Origin: Cellulosilyticum sp. | Lineage (GTDB): Bacteria > Bacillota > Clostridia > Lachnospirales > Cellulosilyticaceae | Length of the DNA: 61,566 bases | Assembly: GCA_017421915.1 (NCBI GenBank) | Contig: JAFOHG010000015.1 | Span: 1-61,566, forward strand | Reading direction: 5' to 3' | Notes under the pieces: model-generated | The model's input: the letters and a program-made list of their open reading frames with translations, nothing else | Database searches by the model: none | Told to the model about the DNA's origin: nothing | Shown: positions 54,704 to 61,566 of the stretch, piece after piece | Numbering within the stretch: position 1 is the stretch's first letter | How the letters are laid out: each line of letters begins with the position of its first letter | Position numbers and translations under genes: made by a program

Positions 54704-54740
54704 TAAAAGCGCTTCTAGGGGGACCTAGGGGTGCTTTTTC
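54704..54740 (+). terminator. Terminator
   Basis: AAAAGCGCTTCTAGG pairs with CCTAGGGGTGCTTTT with G-U pairs, then TC. Confidence 0.7.
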
Positions 54741-54783
54741 TGGTAATATAATTAAAAGCGTTATAGGTAAGAGAGGAAAAATA

Positions 54784-56181
54784 ATGGCAAAAGCTAAGCA
54801 AATTTATGTATGTACAAGTTGTGGACAGGTTTATTCAAAGTGGCAGGGGAGATGTGATGGGTGTAAAGAATGGAATACAATAGAAGAGCAGGTAGTAGAC
54901 CAAACTAAGAAGAATAATGGACGTGTAGTAAAAACTAATGTTATATCCAAAAGATTAGTAGATGTAACAGGGAGTTCGTCTGAAAGAATTATAACAGGGA
55001 TAGGGGAATTTAATCGTGTAATGGGTGGTGGAATAGTAAAAGATTCATTAACCATTATCACAGCAAGACCTGGCGCAGGGAAATCTACGCTTCTTTTACA
55101 GGTGGCACAAGATGTAGCAAAGCAGGGATTAAATGTATTGTATGCCTCAGGAGAGGAAAGTGAAAGTCAGATTAAAAATAGGGCAGAGCGAATATTGGAT
55201 GAAATTCCACAAAATATATGGATTCATTCAGATGTAAGTCTTAATAATGTGCTTGCAGCGGTAGAGGAAGTAGAAGCAGATTTAATTATAGTAGATAGTA
55301 TCCAAACCTTTATTATGGAAGAGTATAGTTCTAGACCGGGAAGCCCAGTACAGACTATGGAATGTGCCAATGCTCTTTTACAAATTGCTAAAAATGGAAG
55401 TAAACCAAGAGCAGTTATTATTGTAGGACAAATGACAAAGGATGATGAAATAGCGGGTGTAAGGGCTTTAGAACACTTAGTAGATGCTGTTTTAATGATA
55501 GAAGGAGAGAGTAGTGAAGAATTAAGAAGTGTTACTGCAACTAAGAATCGTTTTGGTTCTACAGGGGAATCATCTTTCTTTGCTATGACAGAAAAAGGGA
55601 TGCAACCTATTGAAAATCCTTCTGAGTATTTTATGACACAAAGGGAAGAGAATACTTCTGTTTCAGGTTCAGCTTTAACTGTTATAAGAGAGGGTTCTAG
55701 ACCTATTATTGTTGAAATAGAAAGTTTAGTAAGTACTTCTTATACGCCATATCCGTCTAGAATTAGTGAAAATGTAAGAAGAGAGCAGCTTAATACATTG
55801 ATTTCAGTGCTAGAGCAGAGAGGGAAAGTGCAATTATTTGATAAGAATGTTGTTGTAAAAAGTACAGGTGGTATTAAATTAAAGGAACAAGCGGTTAATC
55901 TTGCAATGGCAATGAGTGTAGTTTCTTCAGAACGAGGTAAAGGGATACCAAGTGATACAATTTTTATTGCGGATATAGGATTAACAGGTGAGTTACAGCG
56001 TGTACCAACGCTTGAAATAAGATTAAAAGAAGCAGATCGTATGGGGTATAAGAAAGCGTATGTAGCAAGAAAATCGTTACAACGTGAAATGAATTTTAAA
56101 AACTTAAAAATTATAGAGAAGAATACATTAAGTGAAGTGATATGGAGTGTATTTGAAGAGCGAAAAGATTTACCGTTTTAA
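54784..56181 (+). CDS. radA: DNA repair protein RadA (Sms)
   Basis: A 465-residue DnaB-type helicase/recombination factor: N-terminal zinc finger (CTSCGQVYSKWQGRCDGC), RecA-like core with Walker A ARPGAGKSTLLLQ, the KNRFG motif TKNRFGSTGE, and a C-terminal Lon-protease-like domain (about 290-465). It helps process branch migration during recombination. No LexA box is seen upstream. AGAGGA precedes the ATG. Confidence 0.95.
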   Translation: MAKAKQIYVCTSCGQVYSKWQGRCDGCKEWNTIEEQVVDQTKKNNGRVVKTNVISKRLVDVTGSSSERIITGIGEFNRVMGGGIVKDSLTIITARPGAGKSTLLLQVAQDVAKQGLNVLYASGEESESQIKNRAERILDEIPQNIWIHSDVSLNNVLAAVEEVEADLIIVDSIQTFIMEEYSSRPGSPVQTMECANALLQIAKNGSKPRAVIIVGQMTKDDEIAGVRALEHLVDAVLMIEGESSEELRSVTATKNRFGSTGESSFFAMTEKGMQPIENPSEYFMTQREENTSVSGSALTVIREGSRPIIVEIESLVSTSYTPYPSRISENVRREQLNTLISVLEQRGKVQLFDKNVVVKSTGGIKLKEQAVNLAMAMSVVSSERGKGIPSDTIFIADIGLTGELQRVPTLEIRLKEADRMGYKKAYVARKSLQREMNFKNLKIIEKNTLSEVIWSVFEERKDLPF

Positions 56182-56222
56182 TATTTATATTGCGTTATAA
56201 AAATGATTTTTAGTGTAAATTA

Positions 56223-56273
56223 AAAGAGAGTGCTTAGAAAACTATAAAATAGTTTCTAGGCACTCTTTTTTAT
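56223..56273. terminator. Bidirectional terminator
   Basis: AAAGAGAGTGCTTAGAAAACT pairs with AGTTTCTAGGCACTCTTTT (one bulge), flanked by A and T runs; it lies between converging radA and the ferredoxin gene. Confidence 0.85.
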
Positions 56274-56277
56274 TTAT

Positions 56278-56466
56278 TTATTCGATTACGATTGCATCTA
56301 CTGGACAACAATCTCTTGCTTCTTCAGCATCAGCAAGTACATCATCAGCGATATCAGCAGTAATTGCTTCAGAAATTCCTTCGTCATTCATGCTAAATAC
56401 TGAATCGCACATAGATACGCACATTGCACATCCAATGCAAAGTGACTCGTCAACTTGAGCTCTCAT
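56278..56466 (-). CDS. 4Fe-4S ferredoxin
   Basis: A 62-residue single-cluster ferredoxin. Cluster ligands are CIGC, CVSMC (CX2CX2C) and CCPVDAI with the last Cys before Pro. The rest is acidic, rich in Asp, Glu and Ala. It carries electrons at low potential. GGAGG precedes the ATG. Promoter not identified; the gene stands alone. Confidence 0.92.
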   Translation of the reverse strand: MRAQVDESLCIGCAMCVSMCDSVFSMNDEGISEAITADIADDVLADAEEARDCCPVDAIVIE

Positions 56467-56560
56467 TTTGTATCCTCCAATAAGTTATTGTTATTATTAG
56501 TATTATTGATCTAGGGTTAAGCAAAAGCTATAATCCCATAGATAATATAGTTATTAAATT

Positions 56561-56607
56561 AACCACTTCCATATTATAACAGAAGGGAAGGGGGAAAGGA
56601 AGTGGTT
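56561..56607. other. Hairpin with purine-rich arm between ferredoxin and AbgT genes
   Basis: AACCACTTCC (56561-56570) pairs with GGAAGTGGTT (56598-56607), and the interior contains an uninterrupted run of 22 purines (56581-56602), odd in this AT-rich gap of 445 bases. No gene is found in the gap. The hairpin lacks a U run, so it is not a normal terminator. Confidence 0.4.
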
Positions 56608-56822
56608 ATTAAGTAGTGAAAATTTACATAAATGACAAAATAGTTTTGAAAAAGAATTAAAAATGCAAGATTGAATAGTTTATATTGCGGATTTTAGTAA
56701 ATGTCAGAAAAATATCCCTCAAATGAGAGTAGCATAAAATGGAAATTCCTTATAAAATCAAGCATTTTTAATGAATGAAAAAAAGTGGAAATATAACAAA
56801 ATAAAATTTTGGAAAGATATAC

Positions 56823-56851
56823 TTGCAAAATAGATAGGTAATTGATATAAT
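56823..56851 (+). promoter_or_regulatory. Promoter of the AbgT gene
   Basis: TTGCAA (56823-56828), 17 bases, TATAAT (56846-56851), 61 bases before the start. Confidence 0.65.
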
Positions 56852-56911
56852 GAGAACATCAAAAAAAGTTAACATAAAGACGACAACATAAAACTAGAGA
56901 AGGGGGACAAG

Positions 56912-58474
56912 ATGAAAGTGAATAAAAAACAAAAAGTTAAAAAACAATCATTTATTGAAAAAATTGGTCATAAGATACCAGACCCAACTATTATCTTTAT
57001 GATTCTATTTGCATTAACAATGGTTATAAGTTTCTTTTTAGGTGGTACAGAGTTTACAACTCTTGGTCAAGACGGAGGAACAGTTACTTATCAAATTAAA
57101 AATATGTTTGAACCGGAGAATATGAGATGGATTATTGATAATGCACTTCTTACAAACTGGTTATCATATGGTGGCGGAGTACTTGGTGTTATTCTTATTG
57201 TAATGTTAGGTGTAGGTTTATCAGAAGAATCAGGGTTACTTTCTGCACTTATTAAGAAAGTAGGGTTAAAAGTATCAGATAAATACTTACCATTCTTACT
57301 TGTGTTTTTAGGGATTATGAGTAGTATTGCATCGGATGCAGGATATGTTATCCTTATTCCATTAGCAGGTTTATTATATGCAGGTCTTAACAAAAACCCA
57401 CTTATTGGTATGGCAGCAGCATTTGCTGGGGTATCAGCTGGATTTAGTGCAAACCTTATTCCAGCAACACCATCAGATATTATCTTAGGAACAAATGCAC
57501 AAGCATTTGCAGCAGCGCAAGGCATTCCTTTTGTAACAGCGGCAGGAGCAGCAATTAAACCAGCTACAATGCACTATATCTTTATTGTAGTCTCAACGGT
57601 TGCCCTTACAATTGCTGGTGGGTTTATTACAATTAAATTTATTAAACCAAAACTTGAAAATGATAGTTATATCATTCCAGAAGATTTAAATTTAGAAGAG
57701 TTTACAATTAAACCAGAAGAAACTAAAGCACTTAAATGGGCTGGTCTTGGTTTAATCGTTGCTATTATCATTGTTGGTATACTTTACTTTGGGCCACTTG
57801 CACCGTATGAAGTATTAAATGAAGCAACTGGTGAAATGAAAACAGTTTCTCCATTAGTAGACAATATTATTTTAGTGATTACTTTCTTATTCTTAATGCC
57901 AGGTTTATTCTATGGATTTAAAGTAGGGAAATTTAAAAATTCATCAGATGTAGTAAGTGCTATGTCAAAAGCGATGGGTTCTATGGGATCAATCATTGTA
58001 TTATCATTCTTCTCATATAACTTCTTATCACTTTTAAGTTATTCACAATTAGGAACTTATTTAACATACCTAGGGGCTGAAGGACTTCAAAGCTTAGGAC
58101 TTGGAGAGTATCCAATTTTACTTCTTATTGGATTTATCATTACAACAGCGGTTATTAACTTATTTGTTGGTGGTATGACATCAAAATGGTTACTTCTTGG
58201 ACCAATTTTTATTCCGATGTTATATAATGTAAATAGCTCGATGACTCCAGATTTAGTTGCTGCTGCTTATCGTGTAGCGGATTCATCAACAAATATTATT
58301 ACACCACTTATGTCATATGCTGGATTAATCTTAGTATATATGAGAAAATACAAGCCAAAATACTCTGTAGGAGATTTAATTGGACTTATGTTCCCATATT
58401 CAATGACATTCTTAATTATGTGGTCAGTCATTTTAATTCTATTCTTTGTATTTGGAATTCCATTAGGAATCTAA
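56912..58474 (+). CDS. AbgT family transporter
   Basis: A 520-residue inner membrane protein with about 12-13 segments, similar to p-aminobenzoyl-glutamate transporter AbgT/MtrF: N-terminal IGHKIPDPTIIFMILFAL, IASDAGYVILIPLAG, the SANLIPATPSDIILG hairpin region, and NLFVGGMTSKWLLLGPIFIPML. Members take up p-aminobenzoyl-glutamate or export sulfonamide-type compounds. No abgAB peptidase genes are adjacent, so the substrate is open. GAAGGGGGA precedes the ATG; monocistronic. Confidence 0.92.
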   Translation: MKVNKKQKVKKQSFIEKIGHKIPDPTIIFMILFALTMVISFFLGGTEFTTLGQDGGTVTYQIKNMFEPENMRWIIDNALLTNWLSYGGGVLGVILIVMLGVGLSEESGLLSALIKKVGLKVSDKYLPFLLVFLGIMSSIASDAGYVILIPLAGLLYAGLNKNPLIGMAAAFAGVSAGFSANLIPATPSDIILGTNAQAFAAAQGIPFVTAAGAAIKPATMHYIFIVVSTVALTIAGGFITIKFIKPKLENDSYIIPEDLNLEEFTIKPEETKALKWAGLGLIVAIIIVGILYFGPLAPYEVLNEATGEMKTVSPLVDNIILVITFLFLMPGLFYGFKVGKFKNSSDVVSAMSKAMGSMGSIIVLSFFSYNFLSLLSYSQLGTYLTYLGAEGLQSLGLGEYPILLLIGFIITTAVINLFVGGMTSKWLLLGPIFIPMLYNVNSSMTPDLVAAAYRVADSSTNIITPLMSYAGLILVYMRKYKPKYSVGDLIGLMFPYSMTFLIMWSVILILFFVFGIPLGI

Positions 58475-58500
58475 CAGTATAAATTGAAGAATTTAGATAA

Positions 58501-58540
58501 AAATAAAGGGTATAAACTAAACGGTTTATACCCTTTATTT
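58501..58540. terminator. Bidirectional terminator
   Basis: AAATAAAGGGTATAAAC (58501-58517) pairs perfectly with GTTTATACCCTTTATTT (58524-58540). Confidence 0.9.
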
Positions 58541-59019
58541 TAATTTGTATGGGTTTGGCCACGTTGATAAACTTCATGATTTTGAAAGTTAGAGTTTAAA
58601 TCTAGCCAAAATTGTTCTTTAAATACAGGTGGGAAAATGGGAATATGCGAATTTTTTAGTTCTCTTTCTGAAATAAAGCGACATTCTTTAATATACTGAA
58701 CATCTACTTCAGGGTCATGACCAACTTTTAAGTTTTCAATATCGTCGATAGTTGTTAAAAAAAACATACCAAGATGATGTGTATCAATGGAATAATCCAC
58801 ATATTCACTTATATAAATGAGTTTAAGTGGACGACATTTGACATTACATTCTTCTTCAACCTCACGAACAATAGTGTCGATTACACTTTCCTCAGGGTCC
58901 ATTCCACCTCCGGGTAATGTCCACCATTCGAAGCCTGTAATAGGATTTTTTTGCCTGAGAACGAGTAATTCATTTGCTTCATTTAAAATAACAGCAGCTG
59001 CACGTGGTCTTAAGTTCAT
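58540..59019 (-). CDS. Nudix hydrolase
   Basis: A 159-residue Nudix protein; the box GGGMDPEESVIDTIVREVEEEC fits GX5EX7REUXEEXG closely, with the final residues diverging (CNV). It hydrolyses a nucleoside diphosphate linked to another moiety; the substrate is not apparent. AAGGAGG precedes the ATG. Its end touches the shared terminator with the AbgT gene. Confidence 0.9.
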   Translation of the reverse strand: MNLRPRAAAVILNEANELLVLRQKNPITGFEWWTLPGGGMDPEESVIDTIVREVEEECNVKCRPLKLIYISEYVDYSIDTHHLGMFFLTTIDDIENLKVGHDPEVDVQYIKECRFISERELKNSHIPIFPPVFKEQFWLDLNSNFQNHEVYQRGQTHTN

Positions 59020-59125
59020 AAAGCCTCCTTATAAAATAAAGTGAAGATATGTTTTATATTAAATATAGTTATAGTATATCATGATGAAGGAATAATAAAT
59101 AGAAAAAAGATAATGAGTCGTTTGA

Positions 59126-59524
59126 TTAGCGAAGAGAAAACTTTCCTAAAAGTTCTGTACGATTTTTTTCATGAGTTAAGATATCAGATAAAGAAAGGTC
59201 AAAGGTATTAGCAATGGCACCTAAGTAAAATAAAATTCTACCCATTTCTTTCTCTAAGAGTTCTTCACAATTTGGACAAAGTTTACCGTCAATATGAGTT
59301 TTCATAAGGGCTTTTAAATCATCCATAGAGAGCTCTTCGATAGTGGGGTAAGGTTGCTTATGTGCGTTAATAGAAATACAGCCGCAAGTAGTAGCAGCCT
59401 TAGAAATGTTGCGACAAAGATGAGTACAAGCATCTTGAAGTTTAGTAGTTTGATCTAACACACTTTTATTACGAATCAAAATATCGTCAATAAAAGTTTG
59501 AAATGAGTCTAATTCGCTTGGCAT
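59126..59524 (-). CDS. Conserved clostridial protein, 132 aa
   Basis: A cytosolic, mostly helical protein of a small family seen in clostridia, with a conserved Cys set: CTHLCRNISKAATTCGCI (about residues 30-47) and LCPNCEELLEKE (about 80-91), which could bind a metal. The tail LGAIANTFDLSLSDILTHEKNR recalls all-alpha NTP pyrophosphatases (MazG-like), but this is only a resemblance. The start at 59524 is set by AAGGGAG; the frame is open far upstream. Confidence 0.75.
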   Translation of the reverse strand: MPSELDSFQTFIDDILIRNKSVLDQTTKLQDACTHLCRNISKAATTCGCISINAHKQPYPTIEELSMDDLKALMKTHIDGKLCPNCEELLEKEMGRILFYLGAIANTFDLSLSDILTHEKNRTELLGKFSLR

Positions 59525-59769
59525 AGTAATCTCCCTTCCGTTAGAAAATCTGTCATTATTATAACATAAATTAAATGGAGAACAAATGTTAAAGTAGATA
59601 TTTAGGAGATACATAATAAAGATTAGGAGGTTGTTTTTCAAAAAATAGAATAAAGTATGCTATATCAAGCATTAAAATATGTACAAGTAGTAGAATATTT
59701 GTTATAATGAAAATGTTGTTCTAAGAAAAACATTTACACTTTATAAACACATGAAAAAGGGGTAAAATA

Positions 59770-60504
59770 ATGAAACTGAGCTTTGATTATAAAGGCATTA
59801 AGGTAACTTATTACTTAACTTACAAGAAAGCTAAAGCCATTTCTATTAAGATTACAGAGGACGGGCGAGTTAATGTAATTGCGCCTATAGGAACATCTGT
59901 TTTTGCGATAATGGATAAAGTAAAAGGCAATGCGCCTTGGATTATTAGTGAAATATATAATATTCAAAATGCAGATAAGGGTGTAAATACACAATTGAAT
60001 ACACAAGAAGATTCTAATCAAAAAGTAGAGCTGTTAGAACAATATATGTATTCAGGGAAAAATTATAAACTCGAAATTGTATCAAATCCTGAGGCAGAAG
60101 ACATTAAGGTAAAAATGGTTAGAGGAAAATTTGTAGTTGAGACTGCTACAGATTCATCGGAAGAAATTAGAAATGCTATTGTAGAGTGGTACAAGCAAAA
60201 AGTTAAGGCAAAAATTAAGGAACGTTTCAAAGTGTACGGCGATTTATTTGAAACAATTCCAAGTGAATTAGAGCTAACAGATGATAATAGCATTCTTTTT
60301 AGAGTAGATTCTAAACAAATAACAGCTAATGCAAAACTTGCAATTCTTCCTGGAGATGTTATTGATTATGTATTAGTAAGTTGCTTATGTCATATTAACT
60401 GTACAGATGAAGTAAGTGAGCAAAGAAAATTAGAAGAGGTTCTTCCAAATTATCAAAAGAGCAAAGAGTGGCTTGAAGAGAATAAAAGTCAGTTAACCTT
60501 ATAA
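59770..60504 (+). CDS. YgjP-like (DUF45) protein without the HExxH motif
   Basis: A 244-residue protein. Residues about 1-50 (SISIKITEDGRVNVIAPIG) and 130-244 match the YgjP-like zinc metallopeptidase pattern (EWYKQKVKAKIKERF, then EEVLPNYQKSKEWLEEN). The expected HELxH is replaced by SCLCH: Ser204 and Cys205 stand for His-Glu, and only His208 remains; the third ligand region (NHS-FW) is also lost. It is probably not a protease. Middle residues 70-110 are variable. AAAGGGG precedes the ATG. Confidence 0.75.
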   Translation: MKLSFDYKGIKVTYYLTYKKAKAISIKITEDGRVNVIAPIGTSVFAIMDKVKGNAPWIISEIYNIQNADKGVNTQLNTQEDSNQKVELLEQYMYSGKNYKLEIVSNPEAEDIKVKMVRGKFVVETATDSSEEIRNAIVEWYKQKVKAKIKERFKVYGDLFETIPSELELTDDNSILFRVDSKQITANAKLAILPGDVIDYVLVSCLCHINCTDEVSEQRKLEEVLPNYQKSKEWLEENKSQLTL

Positions 60505-60610
60505 GATGTGCTGATTATATAGTTAGTAAGGAAATGATCTTTACTAGGTCAGCACAGATGGGTTGGCACTTTTTAGTGTCAATAGAATAAATCATAGTGG
60601 GTTAGGTAAG

Positions 60611-60643
60611 AGAAAAGACTACTAGAAGTAGTCTCTTTTTTTG
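60611..60643 (+). terminator. Terminator before the tRNA cluster
   Basis: AGACTACT (60616-60623) pairs with AGTAGTCT (60627-60634), then TTTTTTT. Confidence 0.8.
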
Positions 60644-60653
60644 TAAAATAGTG

Positions 60654-60682
60654 TTGACATGAGTCAAAAATGGTGATATACT
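60654..60682 (+). promoter_or_regulatory. Promoter of first tRNA unit
   Basis: TTGACA (60654-60659), 17 bases, TATACT (60677-60682); an identical arrangement recurs at 61248. Confidence 0.85.
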
Positions 60683-60691
60683 GACAAAGTA

Positions 60692-60715
60692 CTTGAGAGA
60701 GAAAATCTCTACAAG
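60692..60715 (+). other. Conserved leader hairpin of the first tRNA unit
   Basis: CTTGAG-AGAGA-aaa-TCTCT-ACAAG forms a short hairpin between the promoter and tRNA-Asn. It recurs before the second tRNA-Asn with compensating changes. Confidence 0.5.
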
Positions 60716-60723
60716 AAATATAT

Positions 60724-60795
60724 TCCTCGATAGCTCAGCGGCAGAGCATCCGGCTGTTAACCGGAGGGTCGTAGGTTCGAACCCTACTCGGGGAG
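60724..60795 (+). tRNA. tRNA-Asn (GTT)
   Basis: 72 nt with acceptor TCCTCGA/TCGGGGA, GTTCGAAC T-arm, anticodon loop CTGTTAA with GTT. CCA is not encoded. Confidence 0.95.
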
Positions 60796-60837
60796 TTTTA
60801 GTTTTGCTTAATACATAGTGAGCTAGTAAAAAAATAT

Positions 60838-60910
60838 AGGGGCATAGTTCAGTTGGTAGAACGTCGGTCTCCAAAACCGAATGTCGTGGGTTCGAGTCCT
60901 GCTGCCCCTG
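60838..60910 (+). tRNA. tRNA-Trp (CCA)
   Basis: 73 nt, acceptor AGGGGCA/TGCCCCT, anticodon loop CTCCAAA with CCA, GTTCGAGTC T-arm. No encoded 3' CCA. Confidence 0.95.
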
Positions 60911-60940
60911 TTATATATCTAATATATATAATATGAATAT

Positions 60941-61014
60941 GGCGGAATAGCTCAGTTGGCTAGAGCACACGGTTCATACCCGTGGTGTCATGGGTTCAAA
61001 TCCCTTTTCCGCTA
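60941..61014 (+). tRNA. tRNA-Met (CAT), elongator type
   Basis: 74 nt, acceptor GGCGGAA/TTCCGCT, anticodon stem CACGG/CCGTG and loop TTCATAC. It lacks the three G-C pairs of the initiator, so elongator Met is likely; an Ile2 (lysidine) tRNA cannot be wholly excluded. Confidence 0.93.
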
Positions 61015-61016
61015 CT

Positions 61017-61056
61017 AATTAAAAAACACCCTAATAATATTAGGGTGTTTTTTAAT
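61017..61056 (+). terminator. Terminator of first tRNA unit
   Basis: AATTAAAAAACACCCTAAT pairs with ATTAGGGTGTTTTTTAATT. Confidence 0.9.
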
Positions 61057-61247
61057 TATCAAATTAGATTTAAATAATTATACTAGAAGATTATTTGAGT
61101 CTTATTATGGTAGATATCAATGTAGATTGTCAGGTGAAGATATGTTATGGAGTAGTAATCTGGATTATTTTAATTGTTTTATGCTCCATATCTACTATAA
61201 AATGCTACATTTATAAAAAATATGGATAAAAAAGTTAAATATAAGTG

Positions 61248-61276
61248 TTGACATATGTTATCTACTTTGATATACT
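61248..61276 (+). promoter_or_regulatory. Promoter of second tRNA unit
   Basis: TTGACA (61248-61253), 17 bases, TATACT (61271-61276). The 190 bases before it hold nothing recognised. Confidence 0.85.
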
Positions 61277-61285
61277 AACGAAGTA

Positions 61286-61311
61286 CTTGAGAGAGGGAAA
61301 GCCTCTACAAG
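61286..61311 (+). other. Conserved leader hairpin of the second tRNA unit
   Basis: CTTGAG-AGAGG-gaaag-CCTCT-ACAAG. Compared with the first copy, the pair next to the loop is G-C instead of A-U. Confidence 0.5.
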
Positions 61312-61319
61312 AAATATAT

Positions 61320-61391
61320 TCCTCGATAGCTCAGCGGCAGAGCATCCGGCTGTTAACCGGAGGGTCGTAGGTTCGAACCCTACTCGGGGAG
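61320..61391 (+). tRNA. tRNA-Asn (GTT), second copy
   Basis: 72 nt, identical to the copy at 60724. Confidence 0.95.
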
Positions 61392-61433
61392 TTTTAGTTT
61401 ACTTAATACATAGTGAGCTAGTAAAAAGAATAT

Positions 61434-61506
61434 AGGGGCATAGTTCAGTTGGTAGAACGTCGGTCTCCAAAACCGAATGTCGTGGGTTCGAGTCCTGCTG
61501 CCCCTG
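61434..61506 (+). tRNA. tRNA-Trp (CCA), second copy
   Basis: 73 nt, identical to the copy at 60838. Confidence 0.95.
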
Positions 61507-61530
61507 TTATATATATGAAATATATATTAT

Positions 61531-61566
61531 GGCCCAGTGGTACAGTTGGTTAGCACGCCGCCCTGT
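61531..61566 (+). tRNA. tRNA-Asp, 5' part (cut by window end)
   Basis: The 5' half (GGCCCAGTGGTACAGTTGG, then an anticodon stem CCGCC) stops after the first two anticodon bases GT. The sequence fits tRNA-Asp (GTC); the third anticodon base is outside. Confidence 0.8.

Noticed and set aside
59580..59591. GAACAAATGTTA as a second LexA box
   Set aside because: One of the eight key bases is wrong, the gene behind it has no link to DNA repair, and no -10/-35 pair is arranged around it as at 22079.
60602..60874. Reverse-strand frame across tRNA-Asn and tRNA-Trp
   Set aside because: It is antisense to two perfect tRNAs; the resulting VGFEPTT-type sequence is a well known artefact of translating tRNA genes.

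Overview
This is an AT-rich, gene-dense chromosomal window from a Gram-positive, spore-forming member of the Clostridia. Strong AGGAGG ribosome binding sites, hairpin/U-run terminators, a FabT-FabK type fatty acid operon, Rex, ClpC/RadA, spore photoproduct lyase and a GerS-like lipoprotein next to alanine racemase all point that way. Gene content resembles Lachnospiraceae or Cellulosilyticum-type organisms, but this is inference only. There is no phage, no CRISPR array and no complete insertion sequence.

Layout. 1-8.3 kb: end of a copper P-type ATPase with its chaperone CopZ, a broken reverse-strand gene, a threonine-aldolase-like enzyme, an LTA-synthase-like membrane sulfatase-fold protein, and a membrane CPBP/SUFU-like fusion behind two palindromic operator-like sites. 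8.5-12.4 kb: aromatic acid exporter-like protein, M42 peptidase, small alarmone synthetase, and a flavodoxin/DUF3793 pair with a Fur-like box. 12.7-17.3 kb: an apparent operon of MBOAT O-acyltransferase, DHHW partner, response regulator and histidine kinase. 17.3-23.5 kb: a 28-residue ORF with a structured RNA segment, a secreted PKD-like protein, an isochorismatase-fold protein lacking its cysteine, and a two-gene radical-SAM DNA repair unit behind a perfect LexA box, followed by GNAT and UDG-like genes. 23.6-34.9 kb: the complete type II fatty acid synthesis operon fabT-fabH-acpP-fabK-fabD-fabG-fabF-accB-fabZ-accC-accD-accA. It is divergent from a nitronate monooxygenase/FabK-like gene, and both promoters are overlapped by FabT-type operators.

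35-42 kb: ArsC/Spx-like protein, leucyl aminopeptidase, a repeat-rich secreted CAP protein, a 126-bp inverted-repeat element, splB, and enolase with a strongly structured 5' leader. 42-51 kb: ABC-F ATPase, rex, then a probable operon of a coiled-coil protein, acpS, nnrDE, a CBS protein, a gerS-like gene, alr and a mazEF-type toxin-antitoxin pair whose antitoxin lacks the usual ribbon-helix-helix part. 51-60.5 kb: zinc-ribbon protein, clpC, radA, ferredoxin, AbgT transporter, Nudix hydrolase and a YgjP-like protein that has lost its HExxH motif. 60.6 kb to the end: a duplicated Asn-Trp tRNA unit, each copy with its own promoter and a conserved leader hairpin, the first followed by tRNA-Met and the second by a tRNA-Asp cut by the window end.

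The best candidates for something new are the dual FabT control of the divergent oxidoreductase, the SOS-box-controlled radical SAM pair, the enolase leader RNA, the tRNA operon leader hairpin with a compensatory change, and several proteins that keep a family fold but have lost catalytic residues (CPBP, isochorismatase, YgjP).
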